Position numbers and translations under genes: made by a program
Assembly (NCBI RefSeq): GCF_001468135.1
Contig: NZ_LNYU01000012.1
Location: 1-64,000 of the forward strand
Length of the DNA: 64,000 nucleotides
From: Legionella santicrucis
GTDB lineage: Bacteria; Pseudomonadota; Gammaproteobacteria; Legionellales; Legionellaceae
Reading direction: 5' to 3'
Notes under the pieces: generated by a model
The model's input: only the letters and a program-made list of their open reading frames with translations
What the model was told of the DNA's origin: nothing
The model's database searches: none
Shown: positions 44,213 to 54,725 of the stretch, piece by piece
Layout of the letters: the number at the start of each line of letters is the position of its first letter
Position numbering within the stretch: position 1 is the first letter of the stretch

Positions 44213-44605
44213 TTACCACTTGAATTTATATTTGGTATCTCTGGTGCCCCATCCATCAATAACACGTACATCAAGTTGTTTTTCTGAGATGAGATTGAAT
44301 TCAATGCGTGAGCCCCAGTAAGGATTATAAAAATTAAAATCGTGTTGTGTTTGTGCAGTTATAAATGAGCAATAAAGAGCTCGTGGCTCAGGAGCTCCGA
44401 GTCCATCACCATAGCTTAAATCCAATTGTGTTGATCCCTGAGCGTTTCCCTCTGAAGTAACCTCGCTTAGCCAATTGCATGTAATCATAGCAAATTGAGA
44501 ATGTTGATTTTTTAAGATTAAACAGCTTCTATAATGGGAACAAGGTTTAGCAAAACCTATACTTGTGATTAAAATTAAGCTAATAAAAGTATAAAATTTC
44601 AACAT
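44213..44605 (-). CDS. Small secreted hypothetical protein
   Basis: The protein is about 130 residues long. From Met14 of the longer frame (44644) it reads as a signal peptide, MLKFYTFISLILITSIGFA, cut before KPCSHYRS. The mature part contains Cys in PCSHYRSC and later single Cys (ITCNWL, LYCSF), Gly/Asp-rich turns (YGDGLGAPEP) and a beta-rich end (LDVRVIDGWGTRDTKYKFKW). I do not know the family. It is exported and probably disulfide-bonded. Convergent with the MtfA gene, with 7 bases between stop codons. Confidence 0.65.
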   Translation of the reverse strand: MLKFYTFISLILITSIGFAKPCSHYRSCLILKNQHSQFAMITCNWLSEVTSEGNAQGSTQLDLSYGDGLGAPEPRALYCSFITAQTQHDFNFYNPYWGSRIEFNLISEKQLDVRVIDGWGTRDTKYKFKW

Positions 44606-44681
44606 TTTTCTAATTGATTGATGAAACAGCATTATTTCTATCATGGCAATTAAGTTTTTGTCAACAGACCCAGTAGCGCCA

Positions 44682-45398
44682 TTAGAAATAACGGGAGTAA
44701 ATACTTAAATAAGTACCATCTTTCTCCATAGCATCCAATGCATTATTGATTCTAGAGATAAGTGCGCCTTGATTGAGGTTCGCTATGATGCCATATCCCG
44801 TGCCGAAAGGTATCGCCTTGCCAATTAGTTTAAAATTGTCTGGGTTGGTATGTACCCAATATGCTGCTCCAATAAAATCAAGCATAACCAGATCAATGTC
44901 TTGCTCGGCTAAGTCTCTTAACATATTTTGTTGATTATCATAACTGATCACTTTAACGTTATCATACTTTTGCTCTAGAATAGATTTGAATACGGTCCCG
45001 GCTTCAACGCCTATACGTTTTCCTGTATTGACGTTAGTGTTATCAATATTAGAATCAACCGTTGTGAGTAATTGGGCTTGAGTTTGTAAATAGGGTCGGC
45101 TAAATAAATAAGATGCAAGTCGTTCTTGAGTAATAAAAAAACCGTCTATACCTAAATCAGCTTTCCCTGTTGCCACAGCTTTCATAATATCTTCAAAGGT
45201 CATGGGCTCATAGACACAGGTAGCATTAATTCGGCGACAAATTTCATTGAGGAGATCAATTTCAAATCCTGTAAATACATTATTTGCAGTTGCTCGTATT
45301 TCCATGGGGGGATTGAAAGGTGATGTTCCAATAATGAGTTTTTCTGCAAATAAGCTTGTACTCATTAGTGTCAATAGAAGCAACGTTAATAGTATCTT
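44682..45398 (-). CDS. Amino-acid ABC transporter substrate-binding protein
   Basis: This 238-residue periplasmic binding protein of family 3 has a signal peptide (MKILLTLLLLTLMSTSLFA). The mature start LIIGTSPFNPPMEI, the FTGFEIDLLNEICRRI motif and the FSRPYLQTQAQLLT stretch follow. The Arg/Asp contacts typical of ArtJ/HisJ proteins are likely present (DLGIDGFFIT, VEAGTVF). The start is Met22 of a longer frame; AGGAA lies 9 bases upstream. It is alone here without permease or ATPase genes, so those must be elsewhere. It binds a polar amino acid, probably a basic one such as arginine. Confidence 0.88.
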   Translation of the reverse strand, partial: KILLTLLLLTLMSTSLFAEKLIIGTSPFNPPMEIRATANNVFTGFEIDLLNEICRRINATCVYEPMTFEDIMKAVATGKADLGIDGFFITQERLASYLFSRPYLQTQAQLLTTVDSNIDNTNVNTGKRIGVEAGTVFKSILEQKYDNVKVISYDNQQNMLRDLAEQDIDLVMLDFIGAAYWVHTNPDNFKLIGKAIPFGTGYGIIANLNQGALISRINNALDAMEKDGTYLSIYSRYF

Positions 45399-45633
45399 CA
45401 TAAATAAATTCCTGTATTTTACCTTGGAGAGGTGGCCCTTCTTAAATAAAGTCAAAACCAACTAAGCACTGGTTTAGCCAATGAGAGTTTGTCAGATGTT
45501 GCCGTATTCCTTTGGACCTAGCGCTTCGTAGGAGAAAAATAACAACACCATTTCCTTATGATCAGTTTAAGCCACGCAAAATGATACTGCAAATATCATT
45601 TGGTATTTGCAGCCATATGATGAGTTATCCTAA
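45399..45633. other. Intergenic region with a hairpin
   Basis: The gap between the solute-binding gene and the giant gene holds the promoter of the former. At 45587-45612 CTGCAAATA is the inverse of TATTTGCAG, with an 8-base loop, about 20 bases after the giant gene's stop. It is the probable terminator of that transcript. Confidence 0.5.
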
Positions 45634-48600
45634 TTATACGTTATAAGTTAAAGAAGGTGCTTGATGTTTTTCTCCATTTGTCAGATTGGTTTTGTTAAAA
45701 AGTGTGTTTTGTACTGATGTTTTTTTAGGAATGAGTGCTTCTTCATGGGATAAACTTGCTTCATATTTTAAGAACTCACTTGTTTTGAAAAAGCGCTGTG
45801 TTTGGTAACGTGATTTTTGGCGCTCAGTATTTTCTAATGCATCAATAGTAGGTTCTGTAATTTGTAACTCTTTTTGTATCTTAGTAATTTGTTGTTTACA
45901 GGTCTCTTGCAGCGAGGATATAAGCTCGTGTTTCGTTTGCTGCAAATGAGCTTTTATAAACTCGATTCTTTTATCATCAATTAATTGATTATGATTGCGT
46001 AATTTTTCAATACACTCAATTTCTTCATTTTGAGTTGCTTTTATAAACTGCTCATATTTTGCGATTAATTGATTAATATAAATAATTTTGCTTTGATGAA
46101 AAACGATTTGACTCATTAAAGAAGCGCTTTCTAGATAGCCGCAATCAGACTGTTGTCTGCGTTCTTGTGCTGCTTTAATTCTATTTTGTGTTTCTAAGAT
46201 TTCTTTTTCTTGTTTACGGATTTGTTCCTCAGTATCTTGTATCTTACTTCGTATCTCTTCAAGATTATTTTTTATTCTTGATTGTTCCTCAATGAGATCA
46301 ATAAAAAATTCATCTGGATTCATATCTAACATCATTTTTAGTTGATCGAGATCGACTGGGTTTTTGATCCAATTCCATTGTCTCATTTCATCGCTCTGGG
46401 TGAACCTTTTTTGAATGAATTCAGGCAGTTCTGAGCGATCAATATTGATATTATTCCAATCTTCAGCTACAAGTGCTTTTAATCTAAATAACTTCTCAAA
46501 TTCTGCTCGTTTTAGCAGAGGAAGAGTTTCAATTACACGTTTATCAGATAAGTTAAGAAGAGCTTCTTTATTTTCTTCAAGTGTTAGCTGTAATTTTTTG
46601 AGTTCATTTCGTTCATTTTCTATTCGGGATAAGAAAGCAGATTGATACCCTGTAAACCCCTCTTTTAATGGTGCATCTGCCACTTGTATTTCTATGTAGG
46701 ATTGAATTCCATCAGTACCATTTTGAATACGAATCTGCTCAGGATTTACATTCAATAAGTGCGCAAATTGGGTCTTTTTTTGGACTAATAAATTTTTTAG
46801 GGTGTCTTGGTTTAATCCATCAGTTTTATTTAATTCCTTAATTGAACTAAGAAGCTTTTTTTTCAATGCATTAAGTTGATTTGAATAAGGCTTGTATGCT
46901 TCATAAGTACTAAATCGTTCTGTGGCTTCGTAGAGTTCTTGTACTATATGACCTGGATTATTTTTACTTTGATGACTTATGTTAAGCAAGGTTTCTTTTA
47001 GATGACTCCAAACGGGATCATAAGTTTCGAAGAAGTAAGGTGATGCACTTGCCAAATAACGGCGAAATGCGTCGATGTGGTGTTTTGAAACCACTTTATC
47101 ATGGCAGTTTTTTCGAAAATCAAGATCACAATGTAAGGGATGCGTTAATGAGTCTATTGCATTCAAGGCATCATTAATTACATTGCGAGGGGATGAGTGG
47201 CCTACTGAAATCAGATACTTATCTTTCAAGATTGCTTGTTGTTTCTTAAGTTCAATATAAAGGGCTTGAATTTTATCTTTGTCTTGGTATGAGTCCCTTA
47301 CATTCTCAGCCAGCTTATAAAGAGCTAAGGCTGCTTCTTTGGCTACAGTACGTTCAAATAGCGCATGAAAAGGTTCTGGATTTTCTTTTACCCAGGAAAA
47401 TTCTTCACAAAGACGTTGGGCCAGTCGTTTCATTATTTCTTCGTTATAATGTGTCTGAAGATTTTTTAAATGGATGTCTGCAGGTAAGGCTGAGTTTTGA
47501 TACAGAGTACAAAAATTAAGAACCAATCCTTGAATTTTAAATTGTTCTACTAATGGAAACTGACGAGATTCTTGGCAGTGATTGAGCATTAATGATTTCA
47601 TTTGCAATAACAATTCTTGGACTTTATTGCGATCTGCCTTCATCAATTTCTTTTGATAGAACTGAATAATACTTTCAGTCAACTCTTTCTTTTCCTCGTT
47701 ATATAAAATTTTATTTTTTTTCTCGATTACTTTGTTAATCACATTGGTGATTATTTCAGGTATAAACGAGGAGTTTTGCGAATGAGTTGGGAAGAATTTT
47801 TCTATTGCTTCTGGGCAAACAGCACAGAATTCTCCAATCAGTTGAGGTAAAATTTGTTTACTTTGTGCAAGCTCCAAATCTGTTTTCATCTCGCCACTAG
47901 GTTTTGTGTAGTCAAGTACGGCTCCAGCTTTATCAGCAATAATGGTTTCAAGATTTTGCTGTATTAATGCTTTGGTTGCATCTGTAAATGGTTTCGATTT
48001 TTGCAGTAATTGAGTTTGCACATTCAATTCTTGAGCGAAGTTTAATTGTTTTAAATATTTTAGCCTTAGACTTTGTTCGTTAGTCATATGTGTTGCTTTT
48101 TCTGCTTTAGCTGTCCATTTTTCTTCGCGAGCAATTTCCCAAAGCTTACACGCAAAGATTTTAAATTGGTTAATGCTTGTAGCAAGAGTACTCTCAGAGA
48201 TACTTGTTTCTTGGGATCGAGTTAGCTCACCTAAAAGAGCTTCACGCCACTGATAGAATTCAAATTGCATCTTAGGATCATCTGGGTAAAGTTCGAGAAG
48301 TAACCCTTCCCAGGCCTCAATTTGTTGCATTAATATGTGTTGTGCTTCATCAATCGCCTGAGTATATAGTCCATCAATAGCTGCTTGTGATTTGATTTTA
48401 TTTCTTAATAATTCAACAGCACGTTCATTGATATGTTGGCGTCTCCAGGGAAAAACATAATAAAAAAATTGAGTGAATAAATCTTCTGGTGGTTTAACTT
48501 GATAAATAGGCAGCCATTCACCTGGCTTACCATTTCGAGCAGCACGCCCAGCAATTTGAGTGGTCATTCTTTCTGTATCGGGGTAGGTTTGGATGACGAA

Positions 48601-51600
48601 TAAGCCCTTAGGGTGATCTCCTGTATTTATATCTATCCCTTTTGCAAGCATTGCTGTACCCACAGTGATGGTATTAACTTGTCCTGCTTGCTTAATAATG
48701 CGATCTAATTCACCAGAGCTCTCTTTTCCAGTGATAATTTGAATTTTGAATCCTTGATCTTTATATGCTTTTAAGCTAGTACCAAGGGCCTGCGCTTCAT
48801 CAAAATCCTCACTGATGACCAGAATGGGCTGGGTTTGAGTATGGCTCCATTTTTCAATAGCCCTTTTAGTTTGTGTAATTAATGTTTCACGTTCTGCATA
48901 AGTTTGAATCTCGGTATCAGGATTGATTTCCATTGTTGGTTTAGTAATAGAGCATTTAATCTTGTCCAGAGTTTTATGCATCGCTTGAATGGTTTCTTCA
49001 CGATTTAAAGTAAAAATAGGGGCATGGTTGATGCGTTTATCACCTGCATAGGGGGCAACACTAATTGCTTGTGTACCGATTGCAGTAGCCAAGCTTTCTA
49101 ATTCTCGCTTATCTCCTGGTGTTGCAGAAATGCCCAGTAAACGCCCATTCGTATTTTGGTAAAATTTGATTAAACCTCGGGCTGATTGGTTGGATAAGAC
49201 TGAAGGAACTGGATCAATAACAAAATATTGAGCATGATCTTTTCGCTCAGCTTTAAGACGAGCCTGTAATGCTTGCTGTACAGCTTCAGTGAAAATAGAT
49301 CCTGTTTTAGGAGTACTGCGTATTAAGGGCACGCAAATAATTTTTTTGGTTGTTTCGTGTCCTGATTCATCTTTTTCTTTAAGTGGTTGAATAATAAAAT
49401 GTTTGTTTTCTACAAGTGTTGCCGCAATACAACTTGCATGAATCCATTGTTTTAATTGGGTATTGCTTGATGCCATCAAATAATTTTGCTTTTCAACGCT
49501 GCCTTTGAATTGCTCATTGATTTCTTTATTTAGAAATAAACGAAACTGCTCTAGATCTTCCTCTTCATCCCAAACTTTTCCTTGCGCTGGATCGATATTG
49601 CGAAATGTTGGTAGATTAATGAATTGATAAGCAAGCGGATAAATCCATTCAGCGGGATTTTCATCGAGTTTTTCATTTTCTGCGACTAATTTATAAAGGG
49701 TTACTTGATCTAAAAGGGCATCATCACACTCATCTAAAACAACATGAATTGGTCCGTTGGTTTTGAGTAGGTTTTCTTTTTTGGATTCTTTTGCAGATAA
49801 GCGGAAAAAGGCCATATCCTCAACTGTAGAACAGTTAATTCCATTATGCTTATAAACTTCTGGAGGGCTATCATGTTGGATAAGTGCTGTTTCAATTTCT
49901 AAAAATTTAAAAAATGGTTCACAATTATTTTCGAAATCGCGAATTAAAAGTTGTGGATTGGCGGTACACTGATCGACCGTTCCACCTTGGGTCCATTGCA
50001 AAACAGAGAGCATGGGTGTATTAATGCTTTTTCCTTCCCCTGTTTTGATACGCATTAATAAATTGGAGGATGGATCATTTAAAGCAAGTAATAAGATAAG
50101 CATTTGTGTGGTGTTTGGGAATAATCCTGTAGTACGAAAATAAATTTCTCTAAGATAGGCGAGCAGCTCTAAACAGGTGATTTCAACTTGCTCAGGCTCA
50201 ATTGATTTTGAACATAATTGCATAAGTAATATCTTTGCTCGTTCTTTTAAATCGTGCCGCGAACTTGCAGTTAATTTTTTTAGGGTTTTAAAATCATCGG
50301 GATTTAATGGATCGGTATAACCCAAGGTTTCGATAAAAGTTAATTGCTTTGCAAGTTTCAATTGTAATGAATGAGGTAAATCCATTTCATGAAGTGAATC
50401 TTGTAAGCTTATTAAAGCCTCTTTCACTCTATCTGTTGCAAATTGTTTGTTTAAATCTCTTTGTTCTCCTGTTTGAGCAAAGGGATTAGTATCAAAGCTT
50501 AAACAATAGGCCCGAAGTTTTTCTGAGTCATGGGCAAGTAATGCAGAGTTTAAGCTTTGAGTATTAGGATAGGGGGGAGTGGTAAATAATTTTAAAACTT
50601 GATCAATGTCGACTGAAGAACGTCGTCCTAAACCTTTAGTTACTTCTAATAAAGCAAATAAGTTGACTGTATAATCTTTTTTGTTTTGCGCAAGGCCAGT
50701 TAAAATTGTTGCAATTTTTGCTCTATTTTCCGAATTGATTTGCATTAATTGTTGAAGAATAAGAGGATAGGCATTGAGATCTTGATCGGGGTTTTCTGGA
50801 GAAAAACGGTTTAATAAAGCAATACAAAGTTCTGCTTGACCTTGATTATGAGTTAAGAATAATTGAGTTTGCTGTACTAGGTTTTGTACGAGCTCGGGAG
50901 AGGTTGCTCCTGAAAGTTCGGTTAAAATATGAATTATTTTTTTTATAATTAATGACTTAATGTGTTCGGGAAGATTCGATTTTTTTAATTCATTTAATGC
51001 AGCTAAGGGAAAAGGGCTAGTACTTTTTAAATTATGAGCCATACTCATTTTAAAGAACATTACTTGTGCTTCAGGATCAAGATCAGTTAATTCGAAAAGT
51101 TCTACTAAACCATGAATCCCTCGTTCAATAGCATCACTTTCTGCATCAGGATTTTCTTCCAAGGCTTGCGTTGTTAATTTTAAATAAAGATCTAAATTTT
51201 CGATCTTGTCTTGAATTAACTTATTAATCAGAATTTGTTTTTGAGTATAATTTAAGCGGGTTAAAGCACCTGAACTTAATTGCTTATAGATTTTATTGAA
51301 TTGCTCAGGTAACTGTTCATGTATATCAATAAGCAAATTGAGATAATTGGCGATGGATTCAATTTTGTTTTTATACTCTTGTAAAGAGTGATCAGAGGGG
51401 GCATTTTCAACAAGCAATGTTGCTTCATTAAGAATATTTCTTTCAAACTCGGGATCTTGAGTATTGAGCTGTTGAAGTGTTTTCTTTAATGCAGGTAAGA
51501 CTTTCTTCTGAATGAGTTCCTCTTTGAAAAAGAATGTTAAAGAGTGTGTGTCATTAAATGCAGCCATCCAAGAAAGACTTGTATTTATATCTAAATCTTT

Positions 51601-54447
51601 AACTAGAAGTTTATTTTGTGGATTACCAAAGAAGGCATTCATTTCAGAAATAAATAACCCATGCAACTGACTTAAAATAGTTGCAAATGCTGAGCCTGTA
51701 GTATTGTCATGAGCATGTCTTTTTCCAGTAAGCAAGAAACTTAATATATATTCCCCTTTCGTTTGCCCAAGAATGCCCACTCCATACATGCCATTAAGTA
51801 ATATAGGTTTTTTTTCTTCAAAAAAACGTAATTTTTCAATCACATTTGGAAATTTGGGGTTGGGGCTTTGTAATAAATTAACCAGATCATTGACTGCATC
51901 AAAAAGTGGTATTAACTCTAGATTCAATTGCTCTCTTAATTGTTTAGGTACGATAAAGCTTTGTAGATTTTTTTGTAATACAGCTTTGAGTGAATCGATT
52001 TTAAATGCAGCGCTTCGCTTTTTTATGGCATCAACTAATGCATCGACAATCAGATCATCAAGCTTAGAAATATCGCCATTGCCTATCACGCAACCTGGCA
52101 AAAGATTTTTTTCAATGATGTATTCTTTTATCCAATCCTCTTGTCTCTCAACTGTTTTATTTTCAGTTGGAATAGAGCTTGGTGAGTTTGCCAGTGTTTC
52201 AAGTAGCGTTTGAATTTGCCCAATTTTGGGCAACGATGGTGATTTAGAGATATTAATTTGACTTAAAGCGCTCAAAACGATTTCACTAAAAGCATCACCT
52301 TTCATAGCGTGTAAGTTTTGCAGTGCTAATAATAAATTATTAATGTTTGGCTGGGTTAAAACGGGCTCATTAAGTTTTGCTAATAATTTGATGAGATCAG
52401 GGGGTAAAATTTGGCGATTCTCTTGTACTATTGTTGTGAAAGAGTTTATGACTGAATGTGAGTATCGATTGTCCTCTGAAGATGGTGCAGTTTTTTGAAT
52501 GCGTTCTTGTACTATGTTAAATACATCAAATCCTTCATTCTCTAAGCAAGAAATAAGAGGTTCAATCAGATCATTTTTAAAATTTTTATTGGGAAATGCA
52601 TCTTTAATTTCAATGCATTGTTTTAGTAAAAAATCTATTTGTACCAAAGAAGGGACGGGTTTAAATTTAAAACAGCGGGTAAAGACTTGTAATAAATCGC
52701 TTCGCTGATTTTGATTTAATTGTTGTAATAAGTGAATACAACTGGTTAAGTTTTGTTGCCATTGTTCGACGTTAAGAGTTGTTTTGTCGGCAAAAGTGCA
52801 GGTTAAGATAAAAATTAATTGTTTTCTTTGTAGCGGTGTCCAGGCGCTAAGTTTTTCAATATCAGATAGTTGGGTTTGAATATCGGACAGTCTAAGTTCC
52901 TTTTTCCAATGTTGTCCTATATATCGAAATAACCATGGCGTGAGTTGGCAATGTTCATTTTCGATTTGTTGGTAAATGAGTTCTGGATCGGTAATCGTAT
53001 CTTCATGATTTTCGATTTTCATACAAGAAGCTACGTGCTTAAATTGTTTAGACGCAGATTTTTGCGTCATTGCATGGTGTACGCCTGTTGGTCCCCAATT
53101 AAGTTGAGTTAAAGAAAGACATTGTTCTTGTGGATTTTCTGCATGCTCTATAACATCTAATACGCGGTTTAATGTAATAAGAAGATGACCCTTATGTTCG
53201 ATGGGGCATGGATTAGGAAGGGTCAAGTTTTTTTCTGCGATTCTAGGTAGGAATACTTGAGTATAGGCCTCAAAAAAAATATTAAAGTCAAAACTACTTT
53301 TATCATAGTTTAGATGAGCAGTGGCTAAACCATTCCACCACTCCTTTTGCTCTGCGGGAAGATAGGCTAATTTTTGAAGATTTTTAATGCCTCGGGGAGT
53401 CAAAAGTGAGTTTTGTACCTCTGGATTTTCGAGAAATGCAAGACTAATTTTTTTATTTAAACAGGTACTAAGTAACCTTACTAATAAAAGAGTATGCGCT
53501 TCACCACCAAGCAGAAATTGTTTGCACAAAAATGGGACTATAGACTGAATTTGTTTTTGCGAAATAATAGATGGGGTATTGGATTTAGTAACTTGCAGTA
53601 ATGCTTTGAGTTCATCTTCATATTTGGGAAATAAACGAATCAAAGCATTTTTTTGTGCTGTTGAGTAAGACGTGTTCATTAGTAAGGCTATGGTGCTTTG
53701 AGAAATATCCGGTAATAAACCGGCTATTAGTTCTGTAGAAGGTAAAATAAGTGAGGTTTGATTTTTAAGTGTAGGAGCTAATGCAGAGGGAAGCCTTCTT
53801 GGTGTATCAGTATAACAAAGCGCTTGTTTGTCTTTATTAATATAAAATCCCTTAGGTAGATTATTGGGAATAATTCCATCCTTAAATGCATAAGAAAATT
53901 CTTTAATTTTTAATACAGCGGATTCTTGGAGGTGCATAATACCTAGGGCTTTAAGTTGCTGGGTAAGTGCAGGAAATTCAGGCAACTCAATAGAAATGAG
54001 AGCAGAATCTTCTGTTACTATATGTTCTATATGTTCTTGTCTAGTATCCTTTTGAATGCTTGGAGCTTTAGGTAACACAAAGCTTTTTTGAATTTGGATA
54101 CGAGCTCGAACCGATTGGGAGTTTGTAACTAAGGCCTTTTTTAAAGGATAAATTTTAGGTCCACTCGAGGTATTTTGGAGTATTGTTTCTGCTGTTTTAT
54201 TTAATACGGTGCGACGTGCACTAAGGGCAAGTTGATTTGAAGTGTGTTCATTGCCAGGGATTTTAAAAATAAAAAGACGTTGGCGTGGCTCGCTAACAAA
54301 ACCTAATAAAGTATCAATGTCCTTAGAGGAGACTTGTGCTGGATCAAGTTCAATTTCAATAGGGTTATAATTGACCTCGGTTTCATATGAAGAAATCAAG
54401 TTTTCCAGTAGGGATTGAAGGTATTTATTTTGGGGAGATTGAGCCAC
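45634..54447 (-). CDS. Giant protein with SecA-like ATPase core
   Basis: This 2937-residue protein is the longest in the window. Its first 1440 residues are almost entirely helical, without membrane segments or known domains. At about 1440-2000 there is a SecA-like DEAD motor: Walker A LMRIKTGEGKSINTPML (about 1467), TANPQLLIRDFENNCEPF, the Walker B box HVVLDECDDALLDQ (about 1573), LLGISATPGDKRE (about 1772), VGTAMLAKGIDI (about 1932) and MTTQIAGRAARNGKPGEW (about 1967). The spacing leaves room for an insertion like the SecA preprotein cross-linking domain. The last 950 residues hold long coiled coils and no zinc tail. The start is GTG with AGGAG 7 bases upstream. It is not the housekeeping SecA, and lacks its length and C-terminal Zn motif. 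A secreted effector is one option. Confidence 0.8.
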   Translation of the reverse strand: MAQSPQNKYLQSLLENLISSYETEVNYNPIEIELDPAQVSSKDIDTLLGFVSEPRQRLFIFKIPGNEHTSNQLALSARRTVLNKTAETILQNTSSGPKIYPLKKALVTNSQSVRARIQIQKSFVLPKAPSIQKDTRQEHIEHIVTEDSALISIELPEFPALTQQLKALGIMHLQESAVLKIKEFSYAFKDGIIPNNLPKGFYINKDKQALCYTDTPRRLPSALAPTLKNQTSLILPSTELIAGLLPDISQSTIALLMNTSYSTAQKNALIRLFPKYEDELKALLQVTKSNTPSIISQKQIQSIVPFLCKQFLLGGEAHTLLLVRLLSTCLNKKISLAFLENPEVQNSLLTPRGIKNLQKLAYLPAEQKEWWNGLATAHLNYDKSSFDFNIFFEAYTQVFLPRIAEKNLTLPNPCPIEHKGHLLITLNRVLDVIEHAENPQEQCLSLTQLNWGPTGVHHAMTQKSASKQFKHVASCMKIENHEDTITDPELIYQQIENEHCQLTPWLFRYIGQHWKKELRLSDIQTQLSDIEKLSAWTPLQRKQLIFILTCTFADKTTLNVEQWQQNLTSCIHLLQQLNQNQRSDLLQVFTRCFKFKPVPSLVQIDFLLKQCIEIKDAFPNKNFKNDLIEPLISCLENEGFDVFNIVQERIQKTAPSSEDNRYSHSVINSFTTIVQENRQILPPDLIKLLAKLNEPVLTQPNINNLLLALQNLHAMKGDAFSEIVLSALSQINISKSPSLPKIGQIQTLLETLANSPSSIPTENKTVERQEDWIKEYIIEKNLLPGCVIGNGDISKLDDLIVDALVDAIKKRSAAFKIDSLKAVLQKNLQSFIVPKQLREQLNLELIPLFDAVNDLVNLLQSPNPKFPNVIEKLRFFEEKKPILLNGMYGVGILGQTKGEYILSFLLTGKRHAHDNTTGSAFATILSQLHGLFISEMNAFFGNPQNKLLVKDLDINTSLSWMAAFNDTHSLTFFFKEELIQKKVLPALKKTLQQLNTQDPEFERNILNEATLLVENAPSDHSLQEYKNKIESIANYLNLLIDIHEQLPEQFNKIYKQLSSGALTRLNYTQKQILINKLIQDKIENLDLYLKLTTQALEENPDAESDAIERGIHGLVELFELTDLDPEAQVMFFKMSMAHNLKSTSPFPLAALNELKKSNLPEHIKSLIIKKIIHILTELSGATSPELVQNLVQQTQLFLTHNQGQAELCIALLNRFSPENPDQDLNAYPLILQQLMQINSENRAKIATILTGLAQNKKDYTVNLFALLEVTKGLGRRSSVDIDQVLKLFTTPPYPNTQSLNSALLAHDSEKLRAYCLSFDTNPFAQTGEQRDLNKQFATDRVKEALISLQDSLHEMDLPHSLQLKLAKQLTFIETLGYTDPLNPDDFKTLKKLTASSRHDLKERAKILLMQLCSKSIEPEQVEITCLELLAYLREIYFRTTGLFPNTTQMLILLLALNDPSSNLLMRIKTGEGKSINTPMLSVLQWTQGGTVDQCTANPQLLIRDFENNCEPFFKFLEIETALIQHDSPPEVYKHNGINCSTVEDMAFFRLSAKESKKENLLKTNGPIHVVLDECDDALLDQVTLYKLVAENEKLDENPAEWIYPLAYQFINLPTFRNIDPAQGKVWDEEEDLEQFRLFLNKEINEQFKGSVEKQNYLMASSNTQLKQWIHASCIAATLVENKHFIIQPLKEKDESGHETTKKIICVPLIRSTPKTGSIFTEAVQQALQARLKAERKDHAQYFVIDPVPSVLSNQSARGLIKFYQNTNGRLLGISATPGDKRELESLATAIGTQAISVAPYAGDKRINHAPIFTLNREETIQAMHKTLDKIKCSITKPTMEINPDTEIQTYAERETLITQTKRAIEKWSHTQTQPILVISEDFDEAQALGTSLKAYKDQGFKIQIITGKESSGELDRIIKQAGQVNTITVGTAMLAKGIDINTGDHPKGLFVIQTYPDTERMTTQIAGRAARNGKPGEWLPIYQVKPPEDLFTQFFYYVFPWRRQHINERAVELLRNKIKSQAAIDGLYTQAIDEAQHILMQQIEAWEGLLLELYPDDPKMQFEFYQWREALLGELTRSQETSISESTLATSINQFKIFACKLWEIAREEKWTAKAEKATHMTNEQSLRLKYLKQLNFAQELNVQTQLLQKSKPFTDATKALIQQNLETIIADKAGAVLDYTKPSGEMKTDLELAQSKQILPQLIGEFCAVCPEAIEKFFPTHSQNSSFIPEIITNVINKVIEKKNKILYNEEKKELTESIIQFYQKKLMKADRNKVQELLLQMKSLMLNHCQESRQFPLVEQFKIQGLVLNFCTLYQNSALPADIHLKNLQTHYNEEIMKRLAQRLCEEFSWVKENPEPFHALFERTVAKEAALALYKLAENVRDSYQDKDKIQALYIELKKQQAILKDKYLISVGHSSPRNVINDALNAIDSLTHPLHCDLDFRKNCHDKVVSKHHIDAFRRYLASASPYFFETYDPVWSHLKETLLNISHQSKNNPGHIVQELYEATERFSTYEAYKPYSNQLNALKKKLLSSIKELNKTDGLNQDTLKNLLVQKKTQFAHLLNVNPEQIRIQNGTDGIQSYIEIQVADAPLKEGFTGYQSAFLSRIENERNELKKLQLTLEENKEALLNLSDKRVIETLPLLKRAEFEKLFRLKALVAEDWNNINIDRSELPEFIQKRFTQSDEMRQWNWIKNPVDLDQLKMMLDMNPDEFFIDLIEEQSRIKNNLEEIRSKIQDTEEQIRKQEKEILETQNRIKAAQERRQQSDCGYLESASLMSQIVFHQSKIIYINQLIAKYEQFIKATQNEEIECIEKLRNHNQLIDDKRIEFIKAHLQQTKHELISSLQETCKQQITKIQKELQITEPTIDALENTERQKSRYQTQRFFKTSEFLKYEASLSHEEALIPKKTSVQNTLFNKTNLTNGEKHQAPSLTYNV

Positions 54448-54555
54448 AATGAAACTCCTGTAAAATTTAGAAAAATATGCAGAAATATTTCAACTTTGTT
54501 CAGTAAATTATCTGATAAAAAAGAGAAGCATCTGTTCTTTTTTCTTTAAAATTGA

Positions 54556-54571
54556 TTTCATTATAATGAAA
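54556..54571 (-). promoter_or_regulatory. 16-bp perfect palindrome before the giant gene
   Basis: TTTCATTATAATGAAA reads the same on both strands and lies about 110 bases upstream of the giant gene's start, between it and the 478-residue gene. It could be an operator. No firm promoter is assignable in this 278-base gap, which I take to hold the giant gene's promoter. Confidence 0.35.
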
Positions 54572-54725
54572 AAAAAAGAATGTACAAAGCGAGTTATGTA
54601 GGGTAAATACTCATAAAAATCTTTTTTAAATCATTTGATAGCGATTTTAGGGGGAGTTTACTAAATATTTTCTTGTACTCAACCGAGCTATGAAAGCAGC
54701 ATTATTTATATGACAGGATCATCAA

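Noticed and set aside
51773-52213. Plus-strand 146-codon frame within the giant gene
   Set aside because: It is a shadow of the minus-strand reading frame, Ser/Leu/Phe-rich and without start signals.
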